Shown here piece after piece: positions 9,081 through 18,350 of a stretch of 64,000 nucleotides of DNA (positions are counted from its first letter, which is position 1; each line of letters starts with the position of its first letter). This DNA is from Acidobacteriota bacterium (lineage in GTDB: Bacteria > Acidobacteriota > Vicinamibacteria > Vicinamibacterales > UBA2999). The notes under the pieces were generated by a model. That model was not told where the DNA came from and did not search any database. It saw only the letters and a list, made by a program, of their open reading frames with translations. The stretch spans positions 14,946 to 78,945 of the forward strand of contig CANIBQ010000013.1 of the NCBI GenBank assembly GCA_947465645.1, given 5' to 3'. The position numbers were made by a program, and so were the translations under genes.

Positions 9081-10130
9081 TTACGTGAAGAGCGAGGAAA
9101 AGAGCTGGTCCCAACGCTCGAGGACACGGTCTTCTCCATGTTCTGACAATGCGTAGGCGCGTCCTCGCCTCCCCGCGTCGGCGCGAGCCTCGTGGCTCCC
9201 AATCGCGGCACGCAACCCCCGCTCCCAGTCGGTAGATGTCGCGCACGCCATGTCGAGCCCGCACGCCTTCATTGCGCGCATGTACGCAGGCGTCGCAGAC
9301 ACGAGCGCCGGGAGTCCGAGGCGCCAGAACAGCAGGAGCTTCGTTTCAGGCTTGCCCTGCGCCATTGCATCTCCGTGGATGATCGGGATCATCGCCAGAT
9401 CACACGCGGCCATGATGCCCGGCGCGGTCGCCTGGTTCCATTCGTACAGGCACACGCGATCGAAGAACCGCCGGGCGTATGCCAGCGTCGATCGCCGGCC
9501 GAGCAACCCCTTCATCGGCCGGTATTCGAGATTGGTGACGAGATGCAGCGTCATCGGATGATCCCGCGAGACTGAACTCAACACATCCTCGACAACACTG
9601 AACCCCGCGATGTTCTCCGGAAGCCCTTCCCAGACCAGATTGAACTCATTCCCGGCCGTGTAATCCGTCTTGACCGCCTGCAACATGGCATGGCAATCCT
9701 GGATCATGTGGATATTGCCGCACAGAGGCCGGATCTGAGCCTGCTGTTCCTCGGTGCTGCAGATGACCGCGTCGGCCCGGCGGCACATGTCCTCCAGCGC
9801 CTTCCAGTAATCCAGTCGAAGGCGGCTGTTCTCGCCCTTGATGAACTTGGCCAGACCCCTCATCCGACCCTTTAGGTCGGAACGCGGAATGGATAAATAG
9901 GAATCGATGAAGTCAAAAACGACCTTCGCGCCGTTTCGCTGGTATTGGCTCCAGACGCTCACGTCGGCGTTCTGGGTCAAGACGACGACGTCGTACGACT
10001 CCTTGGGGGAGGCCACTTCGAAACGCAAGCCACGGGCACGCGCGTAGTGCCAAAAACGACGCCGGTCTCCCGACGCCTCGAAGTTTGCGCTGATGGGCAC
10101 GTACCCAATCCGACACCCCTTGATGTCCAT
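9081..10130 (-). CDS. GT4-type glycosyltransferase
   Basis: This 349-residue protein looks like a two-Rossmann GT-B transferase. The C-terminal half has MIPIIHGDAMAQGKPETKLL, with the E and the small-residue loop that hold the nucleotide-sugar donor in GT4 enzymes, followed by GLPALVSATPAY. The N-terminus (RIGYVPISANFEASGD) resembles acceptor-binding halves of capsule and O-antigen transferases. Its ATG overlaps the upstream C-methyltransferase stop (TGATG). It probably adds one residue of the surface glycan; donor and linkage are unknown. Confidence 0.7.
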   Translation of the reverse strand: MDIKGCRIGYVPISANFEASGDRRRFWHYARARGLRFEVASPKESYDVVVLTQNADVSVWSQYQRNGAKVVFDFIDSYLSIPRSDLKGRMRGLAKFIKGENSRLRLDYWKALEDMCRRADAVICSTEEQQAQIRPLCGNIHMIQDCHAMLQAVKTDYTAGNEFNLVWEGLPENIAGFSVVEDVLSSVSRDHPMTLHLVTNLEYRPMKGLLGRRSTLAYARRFFDRVCLYEWNQATAPGIMAACDLAMIPIIHGDAMAQGKPETKLLLFWRLGLPALVSATPAYMRAMKACGLDMACATSTDWERGLRAAIGSHEARADAGRRGRAYALSEHGEDRVLERWDQLFSSLFT

Positions 10131-11368
10131 CAGGCGGGAATCACCCGGGGAACCGGGATGGGCACGATGAAGCGTCCGCCGCCGTCGATGTAGTCACGCT
10201 GCTGGAGCAGGATCTCGTCGGTGAAATTCCACGCCAGAATCACCGCATAGTCGGGGCGATCCTCGACCAATCGCTCGACCGGCAGCACCGGCAGATGGAT
10301 GCCAGGCGAAAACGTCCCCTGCTTGAGCGGACTCTTGTCGACGAGATAGGCCACCAGGTCTGGCCCGATCCCCATGAAATTGAGCAGCGTGTTGCCCTTG
10401 GCCGAGCTTCCGTAGGCGACGATGCTCTTTCCCTCATTGCGCAGCCGCCTCAACAGCGACAGAAGAGACGTGCGGAGATCGTAGACGCGTGCGGCGAACG
10501 CTCTGTATGTCTCGAGCTCGCACAGCCCCGCGCGGCGCTCCTCATCCCGAAAGCGCGCGGGCGCCTCGGTCATTGAGTGCCCGCTCCCGAGCCGCTTGAC
10601 GAAGACGCGCAGCGAGCCGCCGTGCACCGACTGATGCTCGACGTCGAAGATTTCCATGCCGTGGCGTTCGAACAGCTTCGAGAGGGCCGTCACCGAGAAA
10701 TACGACAGGTGCTCGTGGTAGACGGAGTCGAATTCCAGCCGGTCGAGCATGTCGCGAACGTACGAATTCTCGAAGACGAAGACCCCTTCAGGGGCAAGCA
10801 CGCGAAGCACCCCTCTTACGAAGTCATTCATGTCGTCGACGTGCGCGAAGACGTTATTGGCGAGCACGCACGCGGCTGCGCCGTGCTCGTTCCTCAGCCG
10901 GTCGCCGAGACGTTCGCCGAAGAACTCGTTGATGGTGTCGATGCCGCGATCTCGAGCGACCTTCGCGATGTTGGTGGCCGGTTCGACGCCCAGCAGCCGC
11001 AGGCCTCGCCCCTGGAAGTTACTCAGAAAGGTGCCGTCGTTCGACGCGACCTCCACCACCAGGTCGTTATTGCTGAATCCGAAGCGTGCCGAGACCGAGG
11101 TCGCGAACGCCGCAAAATGTGCGCGCATCGTCTCCGATGTGCCCGACACGTAGATATAGTCCCGAAACAGGATCTCGGGGTCGACGACTTCAACCAACTG
11201 CACCAGCGAGCAATCGGCACAAAAGAAGACGTCGAGACGGAACCTGGGCTCGGGCTCGTCGAGCTGGTCCTTCCGAAGAAACCGATTTGCCAGTGGAGTG
11301 AACCCAAGATCGAGGAAGGGCGAGAGCCGGCGGCTCCCGCAGATCCGGCATGCGTCACGTCGCGCCAT
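10130..11368 (-). CDS. sugar C-methyltransferase, NovU/TylC3-like (paralog 3)
   Basis: The 412-residue protein has CRICGS and CADCSLVQLV as its two zinc-type CxxC pairs. The SAM domain shows LVVEVASNDGTFLSNF, the central loop VYHEHLSYFSV, and the C-terminal domain YGSSAKGNTLLNF. The frame also opens at a GTG two codons earlier (11374); ATG 11368 is preferred. It is the third of four C-methyltransferases in the operon and is closest in layout to paralog 2. The likely role is methylation at C3 or C5 of a 4-keto-6-deoxysugar nucleotide. Confidence 0.88.
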   Translation of the reverse strand: MARRDACRICGSRRLSPFLDLGFTPLANRFLRKDQLDEPEPRFRLDVFFCADCSLVQLVEVVDPEILFRDYIYVSGTSETMRAHFAAFATSVSARFGFSNNDLVVEVASNDGTFLSNFQGRGLRLLGVEPATNIAKVARDRGIDTINEFFGERLGDRLRNEHGAAACVLANNVFAHVDDMNDFVRGVLRVLAPEGVFVFENSYVRDMLDRLEFDSVYHEHLSYFSVTALSKLFERHGMEIFDVEHQSVHGGSLRVFVKRLGSGHSMTEAPARFRDEERRAGLCELETYRAFAARVYDLRTSLLSLLRRLRNEGKSIVAYGSSAKGNTLLNFMGIGPDLVAYLVDKSPLKQGTFSPGIHLPVLPVERLVEDRPDYAVILAWNFTDEILLQQRDYIDGGGRFIVPIPVPRVIPA

Positions 11369-11556
11369 GCCCACCGTTCACGGTCGCGACATCCATCTTG
11401 AGCAGTCGGGATGATGATACGTTTGAGAGATGACGAACGCGACGCCCCACCACGTTGGTGGTGCAGTCAGGCACGAAAAGTCTCCAGCACTCTTTCGTCC
11501 ATGAATGGGGTTATCTCATACGTGAAAAGACGCGGCTCTGACTCGGTTGTATCGGG
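11369..11556. other. intergenic gap within polysaccharide operon
   Basis: These 188 bases separate the third C-methyltransferase from the GT9-like gene. No coding frame fits the surrounding codon pattern and no clear promoter or terminator stands out. It is one of the few breaks in an operon whose other genes overlap. Confidence 0.4.
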
Positions 11557-12420
11557 TCAGCAGCGACCATCGCCAAGCAGCGAGGCGCATGCGGCTTCCG
11601 CGGCCACGGCATCAAAAGCGCCCGCGCTGTTCGCCCGAACCAGCAGTACGCGAGGTCCATTCGTCCCGTATGGATAGAACGTCGAGTCCCACCGGGCCTT
11701 GTCCGGTTCGAAGATGAGCGCCGACTTGCCCATGGCGCAGGCCAGAACGTAAAGGGCAGAACAGCAACCCACGAAGAACTGCGCCGTGGCGACACGCTCG
11801 GCTGACTCGACCCAATTGGCCGGCCTCACCGCGTCGAAGCACCAGAATTGCTCCCACACGTCGCCATTGGGAATTGCTGGCATGATGGGAACAAAGGCGA
11901 CGTGCGGGAATCGCTCCTTCAAGAACTCCGTGAATTCAACCTTCAGCGACGCGTGACTCGGCGACCATCCGACCGCCACCGCGGAGCTGTGATAGCCGCT
12001 CGATGGGCTGCCGGTGCTGACCCAGGGTCGATCGAGATCGAGCGGACACATCCGCACTCCCGCCGTGGTCTTTCCAAGCTCGCCGTAGATGAATTCGGGC
12101 AAGGGCTTGTCCGGCACCGACCGATAGCCAAGGTGAAACACGTGATCGTAGGATGGCAACTCCCGAGGCAGATAGTGCAAGCCCTCGTCGAATGGACTCC
12201 AGGGTGAGCACCCGCTCCGGTGATGCTCCCAAGAGGGCCACGAGATGACCTCTCGTATGTACGGTTGAAGCCTCAGCAGGTCGCGGTGATGTCCATAGTC
12301 GACGGACACAAGGAAATCGACTGGGACTCCGAACGTTTCACTAACAGCCCGCACCGTTGGCAGGCTCCAGAGGATGTCGCCGTACTTACCGGGCATCGTG
12401 CAGACGACTCGCACAAACAC
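11557..12420 (-). CDS. GT9-like (heptosyltransferase-fold) protein
   Basis: The 287-residue protein begins with CTMPGKYGDILWSLPTVRAV, which resembles the first strand and GDxxxxLP loop of GT9 heptosyltransferases. Near the C-terminus AQFFVGCCSALYVLACAMGK corresponds to the FVGxDSGxxHLAAA donor loop of that family, but the usual Asp and His are replaced. This suggests a divergent or non-catalytic GT-B protein of the polysaccharide locus. The start codon is GTG at 12420. The assignment is structural and moderately secure; the donor is unknown. Confidence 0.55.
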   Translation of the reverse strand: MFVRVVCTMPGKYGDILWSLPTVRAVSETFGVPVDFLVSVDYGHHRDLLRLQPYIREVISWPSWEHHRSGCSPWSPFDEGLHYLPRELPSYDHVFHLGYRSVPDKPLPEFIYGELGKTTAGVRMCPLDLDRPWVSTGSPSSGYHSSAVAVGWSPSHASLKVEFTEFLKERFPHVAFVPIMPAIPNGDVWEQFWCFDAVRPANWVESAERVATAQFFVGCCSALYVLACAMGKSALIFEPDKARWDSTFYPYGTNGPRVLLVRANSAGAFDAVAAEAACASLLGDGRC

Positions 12421-12456
12421 ACCTCGCCTTGGGAGCAGTGAACCCGCAGGAAAGGA

Positions 12457-13686
12457 TCAGAGATAGTGGGGTTCAGGAATGGGATGCAGAAACTGCACCC
12501 CGCGCTGGCGTAAGGCCTGTTCCTGCTCCAGGATCTCGCGGGCGAAGTTCCAGGCGAACAGCAGTACAACGTCGACCGGGTCGGCGCGCATCCGTTCCGG
12601 GCTCACAATCGGAATGTGCGAGCCAGGAGCGAGCGTCCCGATTTTCATCGTGCTCTTGTCAGCTATGTACGTCACCAGTTGTTCGTCCAGCTCGCAGAAC
12701 TGGATCATCGACTGGCCCTTGCCCGACGCGCCATAGCCCACGACCATCTTCCCCGCCGCCCGATGCGACAACAGCTCCGCACGCAGCAGTCGTTTCTGGG
12801 TCTCAGCTCGCTCACCGAATCGTTTCCAGGCGGCGCGGTCGAGGATGCCGGCGGCCTGCTCCTGCGCAAGCGCCTGCGCCACTGCCGCCGCCGGCTGGCG
12901 GCCATCCCCAGAGTGGGCGACGTACGCGCGCACGCTGCCGCCGTGAATCCACGGATGCTCGACGTCGAAGACGGCCAGGTCGTGCATGGCGAACAGCCGG
13001 ATGATGCTGTCCAGGCTGTGGTAACCGATGTGCTCGTGAAAGACCTGGTCGTACTGCAGCTCGAGGTACGTGTTCAAGAGGTGGGGCACTTCGATGACCG
13101 CGATTCCCTCGGTGGCGAGCAGCGACCTGATGCCGGCGACCAACCCGTGTAAATCCGCCACGTGGGCCAGCACATTGCGAGCGATGACGATGTCTCGCTG
13201 CCCGTGCTCGGCGACGAGGTCGCGGGCGACGCGTTCACAGAAGAAATCCACCACGGTCGGGATGCCGGTCTCGTTCGCTTTCTTCGCGATATTGCGGGCG
13301 GGATCGACGCCAACGACGTCACAGCCGCGTGACTTGAACTCCTTGAGCATGGTGCCGTCGTTGCTGGCAATCTCGACGATCGTGGGATGTTGCGAATTCC
13401 CCACGCGGTCGAGGACCGCGCCGGCGAATTCGTGGCAGTAACGCTGGATCGATGCTGGGATCCCCGTCTCCCACACGTACTCCGAGAACAAGAGCTTCGG
13501 GTCCAGCACCTCTTTGATCTGAAGGTGCAGGCACTTCTGACACAGCACGAGGGTGAGGGGGTAACGCTGCTCCTGCGGGATAGCCGCCGCGGACGTAAGA
13601 AACGCATCGGCGAGCGCGACGCGGCCGAAATCGAGCACGAGGTCGTAATCGGACGAACGGCAAATCCGGCAGGCATAGGAAGTCAT
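12457..13686 (-). CDS. sugar C-methyltransferase, NovU/TylC3-like (paralog 4)
   Basis: The 409-residue protein begins MTSYACRICRSSDYD; CRIC and CQKC form the zinc-type pairs. The SAM motif is TIVEIASNDGTMLKEF, the loop is VFHEHIGYHSL, and the C-terminal signature is YGASGKGQSMIQF, a variant of the GNTL/LNF pattern of the others. ATG 13686 overlaps the stop of the CDP-glucose dehydratase gene as ATGA, so these two are probably coupled. That coupling makes the CDP-4-keto-6-deoxyglucose product of the neighbour, or a 3-deoxy derivative, the most likely substrate. Confidence 0.9.
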   Translation of the reverse strand: MTSYACRICRSSDYDLVLDFGRVALADAFLTSAAAIPQEQRYPLTLVLCQKCLHLQIKEVLDPKLLFSEYVWETGIPASIQRYCHEFAGAVLDRVGNSQHPTIVEIASNDGTMLKEFKSRGCDVVGVDPARNIAKKANETGIPTVVDFFCERVARDLVAEHGQRDIVIARNVLAHVADLHGLVAGIRSLLATEGIAVIEVPHLLNTYLELQYDQVFHEHIGYHSLDSIIRLFAMHDLAVFDVEHPWIHGGSVRAYVAHSGDGRQPAAAVAQALAQEQAAGILDRAAWKRFGERAETQKRLLRAELLSHRAAGKMVVGYGASGKGQSMIQFCELDEQLVTYIADKSTMKIGTLAPGSHIPIVSPERMRADPVDVVLLFAWNFAREILEQEQALRQRGVQFLHPIPEPHYL

Positions 13687-14777
13687 ATCGACACTTCCCT
13701 GTTGAGCCGCTCCTCGAACGCACCAAGCTGATTGAGCGAATATTCGCGCATGGAGCCGTCCCGGGTGGCGTGCTGGTGTTTGTACCACTCGGCCGTCAGC
13801 CGCATCGTCTCATCGAAATCGAGGACGGACCGCCATCCCAGGTAACGCCTGGCCTTGGTGCAATCGAGCTGAAGCAACATGCTTTCGTGGAAAGGCGTCG
13901 TGGGCACACGTTCGATGGAGCCCTCGCCCCAGGCATCGATGACCGCTTGCGCGCCCCGTTCCACCGTGTTCGTGTTGTCGACCGCTGGTCCGAAGTTCCA
14001 GGCGCCCTGAAACCCCTTCCCTTCTTCGAGCAGTCGCTTGCCGAGCAGGAGATATCCCGCGAGGGGTTCAAGGACGAACTGCCACGGACGCGTGGCCTGC
14101 GGGCTGCGCAGGGTGATCGGGGCCTTGGCGCGCAGGCTCCGAATGCAATCCGGAATCAGTCGAAGCTCAGACCAATCGCCGCCTCCCACGACATTGCCCG
14201 CACGCACGCTCGCGACGTTCGGGGAGCCGTCTTGACCAAAATAGCTGTGGGTGAATGCCGAGATGGCGACCTCTGCCCCCGCCTTGCTGGCGCTATAGGG
14301 GTCGGTACCGCCGAGGCGATCGTGCTCACGATAACCCCAGACCTGCTCGACGTTTTCGTAGCATTTGTCAGAAGTGATCATCACCGCGGCCCTGACGCCG
14401 GGCTGCGAGCGCACGCATTCCAGGATGTTCGCGCTGCCCATGATGTTGGTCTCGAGGGTCGCGATCGGATCCCGGTACGCAATGCCGACGATGGCCTGCG
14501 CTGCGAGGTGAAACACGATTTCCGGTTTGGTCTCGTCGAAGACCTTTCGCAACGCCGCCAGGTTTCGCACGTCACAAAAGTGGTCGTCTGAAGACGCCAG
14601 TTCCGCCGCGCTGAACATCGAGAGCGGCGAAACGGGAGGGAGCGCAAGTCCGATCGGCGTCGCGCCCATCTTTCGCAGCCAGAGCGCCATCCACGAGCCC
14701 TTGAGCCCGGTGTGCCCAGTGACGAGGACGCGACGGCCGCGATAGAACGACGCAAGTGCCTGGGCCAACCCAGTCAC
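13683..14777 (-). CDS. rfbG: CDP-glucose 4,6-dehydratase
   Basis: The 364-residue extended SDR has VLVTGHTGLKGSWMALWL at residues ~17-34, typical of RfbG, the catalytic YSASKAGAEV, and GNVVGGGDWSELRLIPDC, another RfbG hallmark. The enzyme converts CDP-glucose to CDP-4-keto-6-deoxyglucose, the first committed step to 3,6-dideoxyhexoses and related branched sugars. It is the first gene of the operon as seen here. Its usual partner, glucose-1-phosphate cytidylyltransferase (rfbF), is not next to it and was not found in the window. Confidence 0.92.
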   Translation of the reverse strand: MTGLAQALASFYRGRRVLVTGHTGLKGSWMALWLRKMGATPIGLALPPVSPLSMFSAAELASSDDHFCDVRNLAALRKVFDETKPEIVFHLAAQAIVGIAYRDPIATLETNIMGSANILECVRSQPGVRAAVMITSDKCYENVEQVWGYREHDRLGGTDPYSASKAGAEVAISAFTHSYFGQDGSPNVASVRAGNVVGGGDWSELRLIPDCIRSLRAKAPITLRSPQATRPWQFVLEPLAGYLLLGKRLLEEGKGFQGAWNFGPAVDNTNTVERGAQAVIDAWGEGSIERVPTTPFHESMLLQLDCTKARRYLGWRSVLDFDETMRLTAEWYKHQHATRDGSMREYSLNQLGAFEERLNREVSI

Positions 14778-14865
14778 GCGGTATCCCTCCCGTCGTCCGG
14801 CAGCGGCAGACTCCTCTGGGGCGTCAAAACGTATGAGATCCTATGGCTCGGCAAGCTACCGCCCT

Positions 14866-14895
14866 CTCGCTCACAGCGCATGCGCTCAGAGCGAG
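14866..14895. repeat. inverted repeat, 15-base arms
   Basis: Arms 14866-14880 and 14881-14895 pair with two mismatches around a central gcgcatgcgc. It stands in the 243-base gap between the 1059-residue glycosyltransferase gene and the rfbG operon. There is no T-run, so it is not a classic intrinsic terminator. It may be a repeat element or a regulatory hairpin in the leader of rfbG. Confidence 0.6.
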
Positions 14896-14938
14896 GCGGA
14901 AAGAGAGGTTCGAAATGTGACGGAGCTCGCTGGAAGCA

Positions 14939-14971
14939 GGGAGGGCGGCCCTGCAAAGGCGGAACCCTCCC
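14939..14971. repeat. short inverted repeat beside the previous one
   Basis: GGGAGGG at 14939-14945 pairs with CCCTCCC at 14965-14971 across a 19-base GC-rich loop that contains its own short pairing (gggcggccc). With the hairpin at 14866 it fills most of the rfbG leader. It looks like a dispersed palindromic element; a leader attenuator is the alternative. Confidence 0.45.
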
Positions 14972-15020
14972 ACCACCGTTCACAAAGTGAACGCCATGAT
15001 TGCTCAGCTCGGTTGGGCTG

Positions 15021-18000
15021 TCAAGCGCCCGTACTCACGCCGCTTGCAGGAGATCTGGGCACTCGCACCTGGGTGGTCAGCAGGTCGAAATACAGAGCAT
15101 TTATCCGCTCGACCATCCCGTCCGCGCTGAAGTGCTCTGCGGCAAACGCACGGCCGGCCTCGCCGAACGAGCGGCGACGATCAGGGTCGCGGAGCAACTC
15201 CACGGTTCGCTCTGCAACGTGATTCACATCGAGAGCCGGCAGCAGGTATCCGGACACGCCGTCTCGGATGACTTCAGGCGCGCCGTCGAGATCGAACGTG
15301 ACGACGGGTTTTCCCACCGCGCCGGCCTGTGGCAGAACACGAGCGATGCCCTCTCGGAGAGAGGTATGGACCACGACATCCATGGCCTGGATGTATTCGG
15401 GCACTGTTTCGGGAGGCACCCGGCCGACCATGACAACCCGATCGCCTATGCCGAGCTTGATGGCATCGGCCCGGAGCTGATCGCGCAGCGGACCATCGCC
15501 GACGAGCAGAAAGTAGACGTCCGGCATCTGGCGGGCGATTTCGGCTGCAACCTCCAGGAATTGCTCATGCCCTTTCAGCGGAAACAGCCGCGCGATCTTG
15601 CCAACCACGGGGGCGTCGCGGGGGATCCCCGCGCGCTGCTTCGCGTCTTCCACCGTCAGCCGGTCGCGAACGGAAAGAAAACGATCGAGATCAATCCCGC
15701 TGAAAATCGTGACGTGCTGATCGGCCGTGCCGATACCGCGCGCCAGCGCCGACGCGCCGACGAGCGAGCTCACACTGACGATGCGGGCCGTGAGCGGCGC
15801 GCACAGGCGCTCCAACGCGACGTACAGCCAGTTCTTCCAGGCAGATTGAAACTCGTGAAATGCCAGGCCATGCTGCGTGTGCACGACGACGCGAATGCCG
15901 GCCGCTCGCGCCGCGAGGCGGCCAATGATGCCCGCCTTGGACGAGTGCGTGTGCACGACCGCGTACGACCCGCGCTTGAGGAAACGATAGACGTCGAACA
16001 CCGCTTTGATGTCGGTCAGCGGACGAATCTCCCTGAGTAGAGACGGCAGTACGACTGTCTTGAGTCCGGCACGATTGACCTCGCTGAACATGTTTCCTTC
16101 GCCTGCTTCATCAATCCCGCATAGGAGCGTCACGTCGAAACGCGGATCATGATGCTGGCCGATCGCCGTAGAGATCGTGTTCTCCTGAGCGCCGCCGAGA
16201 ATCAGGCGGGTGATGATGTGTACGACGCGGATTGGCGCACTCGCCTCCATCTGTGACACGACCACTGGCGGTCTAGAGGCCGGCGACCATTCGGCCATCG
16301 CCGGAGACTCCCATCGGATCGCGCGCCCTGGAGCGACAGCCCGATCGCGGCGCGCGTCGGTGAACTGCACCAGGCGCGCCTCGCCTGACGCCGTCGAGGC
16401 CATCGCCCCGCCCGCCATGGCCTCTGTCGCAGGAATGTCACTCCAGTCGATCGTCACCCGGCGCAGGGTCACTCCGTGTTTTTGACACAACCACGCCAGA
16501 CCGTGGGTTCCCAGTTCGTCAGATGTCACCGCGACCGCATCAATCTCGCCGGCCATGATCATTCCAATCAGATGGTCGTAGCCTCCGATGACCGGATATC
16601 CGTGTACGCGGACGTTCCATTTCCTGGCGTCATCGTCGATGAAACCAACGATTCGGTAGGCGTTTGCTGAGTCGTGGAGGAGATGCCGCACAGCGATGGA
16701 ACCAGCGTCGCCGGCTCCGTAGATGACCAGACGGCGTCCGGCGTGGCGCTGCCGCTGCCCGAATTCGCTGACGACCCGGAACGACGCGCGCGAACCGACG
16801 AGGAGTGCAAGCAGCAGCAATCCGTAGATGACAAAGACAGACTGGGAATAGCCGTTGAATCGGTGCAGGTAGAGAACCGCCGCCAGAGACGTCAAGACTC
16901 CGACGAAGACGCCTTTCACGAAAATCAGACCGTCGTTGAGACTGAAGTATCGCCACATTCCCCGGTAGGCGCCCACGGCGAAGAGCGCGATGGTCTGCGT
17001 GCCCACGACGATGGGCAACGACTGAATGAAATAGGGAAAGTTGGCCGCGAAGAGGTCTGCGTCCTCGAATCGCAGACGATACGCTCCGTAATACGCTGCT
17101 GAAACCAGTAACAAGTCAAGGACAACTTCAGCGAGCCTACGCCGATAGCCCGACGCCACACCGAGCGGAGTAACTCTTCCGGGCAATCGGTCTGGGTCCA
17201 CATTTTCATGGACTTGTACACGCGCGAGGTAGACGGCGAACAAAGCCAGTCCGATGATGAACATCACGGCGACAAGCCCGGTGAGTCCTCGATAGCCACG
17301 ATCCGCCAGAACCCCAATGAGGCCGCTGGCCCCGGCGAGGAGCCACAACAACCCGACCGCCGCCCGTTCAGACAATCCAATCGCGACAAGCCGGTGAGAC
17401 GAATGCTCGTGACCAACCCCGGCGGAGGCACCCGGCAGCAGGCGGGACATCGTGCCCAGCGCGAAATCGACGATCGGAATCAGGAGCAGCAGTGCCGGAA
17501 CAGCGATAATCGACACGAGATCGCTGCCTCTGCCTGGCGCGAACTGCAGCGTCATGGCGGCCATGTTCAGCCCGATAACGAGGCTGCCGCTGTCGCCCAT
17601 CGCCACCGACGCGGGGTGCATGTTGTAGATGAGGAACCCTGCAACGGCTCCGAGCAAGATAGCCAGATACTGCGTCTGGACCAGCAGCGGCCCGTCCAAC
17701 GGCACCGGCATCACGGTCAACAGGAAAGCGGTGCCGGCGATGAGGGCGATCCCTCCGCACAGCCCGTCCATGTTGTCGAGCAGGTTGAACGCGCTGGTAA
17801 TGCCGACGATCCAGAACAAGGTCACGATGCTGTCAAGCGTGAGCGACTCGGACCAGTGCAGCCGGTAACCGAAGAACAGAAACACCGATGCAATGGCGAT
17901 GACCGCGACAAGCTTGGTCGACGGCTTCAACGCGAACAGGTCGCTGGCCGTGCCCACGAGGAACAGCGCGGCACTGCACAGGAAGAGAACAGGGATTGCC

Positions 18001-18200
18001 TGGAACGCACCAATGGCGGTGGCACAGCCAAACAGCGTGAGAGCGATGGCGACGCCCCCGAAAGCTGCCTTCCCCCGTGTCGGTGGCGGGTGATCGTTGA
18101 ACCTGATCGCGTAGCCCAACCGGAACCCGACAGTCCGGCAGACCGGCACCATCGCGGCCGACACGAGGAACGCCAGGACGAAAGGGAGAGCTAGGATCAA
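15021..18200 (-). CDS. three-part WecA-type PNPT / CapD-N-type / GT4 glycosyltransferase fusion
   Basis: The 1059-residue protein holds three modules in one frame. Residues ~1-330 form a MraY/WecA-like polyprenyl-phosphate sugar-1-phosphate transferase with ~10 helices, NLLDNMDGLCGG (~139-150), GDSGSL (~202) and HEHSSHR (~264), the third a variant of the His-rich loop. Residues ~350-585 match the N-terminal half of PglF/CapD proteins: four helices, then a Rossmann site VIYGAGDAGSIAVRHLL; the SDR dehydratase half is absent. Residues ~656-1045 are a GT4 transferase with GGAQENT and EGIARVLPQAGAVGKPVV. Together they could start a lipid-linked glycan and add the next sugar. The gene is monocistronic between the rfbG operon and a divergent DUF2142 gene. 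Confidence 0.85.
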   Translation of the reverse strand: MILALPFVLAFLVSAAMVPVCRTVGFRLGYAIRFNDHPPPTRGKAAFGGVAIALTLFGCATAIGAFQAIPVLFLCSAALFLVGTASDLFALKPSTKLVAVIAIASVFLFFGYRLHWSESLTLDSIVTLFWIVGITSAFNLLDNMDGLCGGIALIAGTAFLLTVMPVPLDGPLLVQTQYLAILLGAVAGFLIYNMHPASVAMGDSGSLVIGLNMAAMTLQFAPGRGSDLVSIIAVPALLLLIPIVDFALGTMSRLLPGASAGVGHEHSSHRLVAIGLSERAAVGLLWLLAGASGLIGVLADRGYRGLTGLVAVMFIIGLALFAVYLARVQVHENVDPDRLPGRVTPLGVASGYRRRLAEVVLDLLLVSAAYYGAYRLRFEDADLFAANFPYFIQSLPIVVGTQTIALFAVGAYRGMWRYFSLNDGLIFVKGVFVGVLTSLAAVLYLHRFNGYSQSVFVIYGLLLLALLVGSRASFRVVSEFGQRQRHAGRRLVIYGAGDAGSIAVRHLLHDSANAYRIVGFIDDDARKWNVRVHGYPVIGGYDHLIGMIMAGEIDAVAVTSDELGTHGLAWLCQKHGVTLRRVTIDWSDIPATEAMAGGAMASTASGEARLVQFTDARRDRAVAPGRAIRWESPAMAEWSPASRPPVVVSQMEASAPIRVVHIITRLILGGAQENTISTAIGQHHDPRFDVTLLCGIDEAGEGNMFSEVNRAGLKTVVLPSLLREIRPLTDIKAVFDVYRFLKRGSYAVVHTHSSKAGIIGRLAARAAGIRVVVHTQHGLAFHEFQSAWKNWLYVALERLCAPLTARIVSVSSLVGASALARGIGTADQHVTIFSGIDLDRFLSVRDRLTVEDAKQRAGIPRDAPVVGKIARLFPLKGHEQFLEVAAEIARQMPDVYFLLVGDGPLRDQLRADAIKLGIGDRVVMVGRVPPETVPEYIQAMDVVVHTSLREGIARVLPQAGAVGKPVVTFDLDGAPEVIRDGVSGYLLPALDVNHVAERTVELLRDPDRRRSFGEAGRAFAAEHFSADGMVERINALYFDLLTTQVRVPRSPASGVSTGA

Positions 18201-18350
18201 CGCGTGCTTATTGTGATTGCGAAGGCGCTATCTTACTGGAACGAGAGGAGTTCTGCAAATCTTGTCCCACCAGCGGAGCGCGACTTCCTCTCCGGGTGCA
18301 ATTCACGCGTTGTGGGAACGGTCGCGACATCGTCACGTTATCCTGTCACT

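Noticed and set aside
17208..18194. 328-residue plus-strand frame over the PNPT module
   Set aside because: Antisense, hydrophilic and Arg/Glu/Gln-rich, no family.
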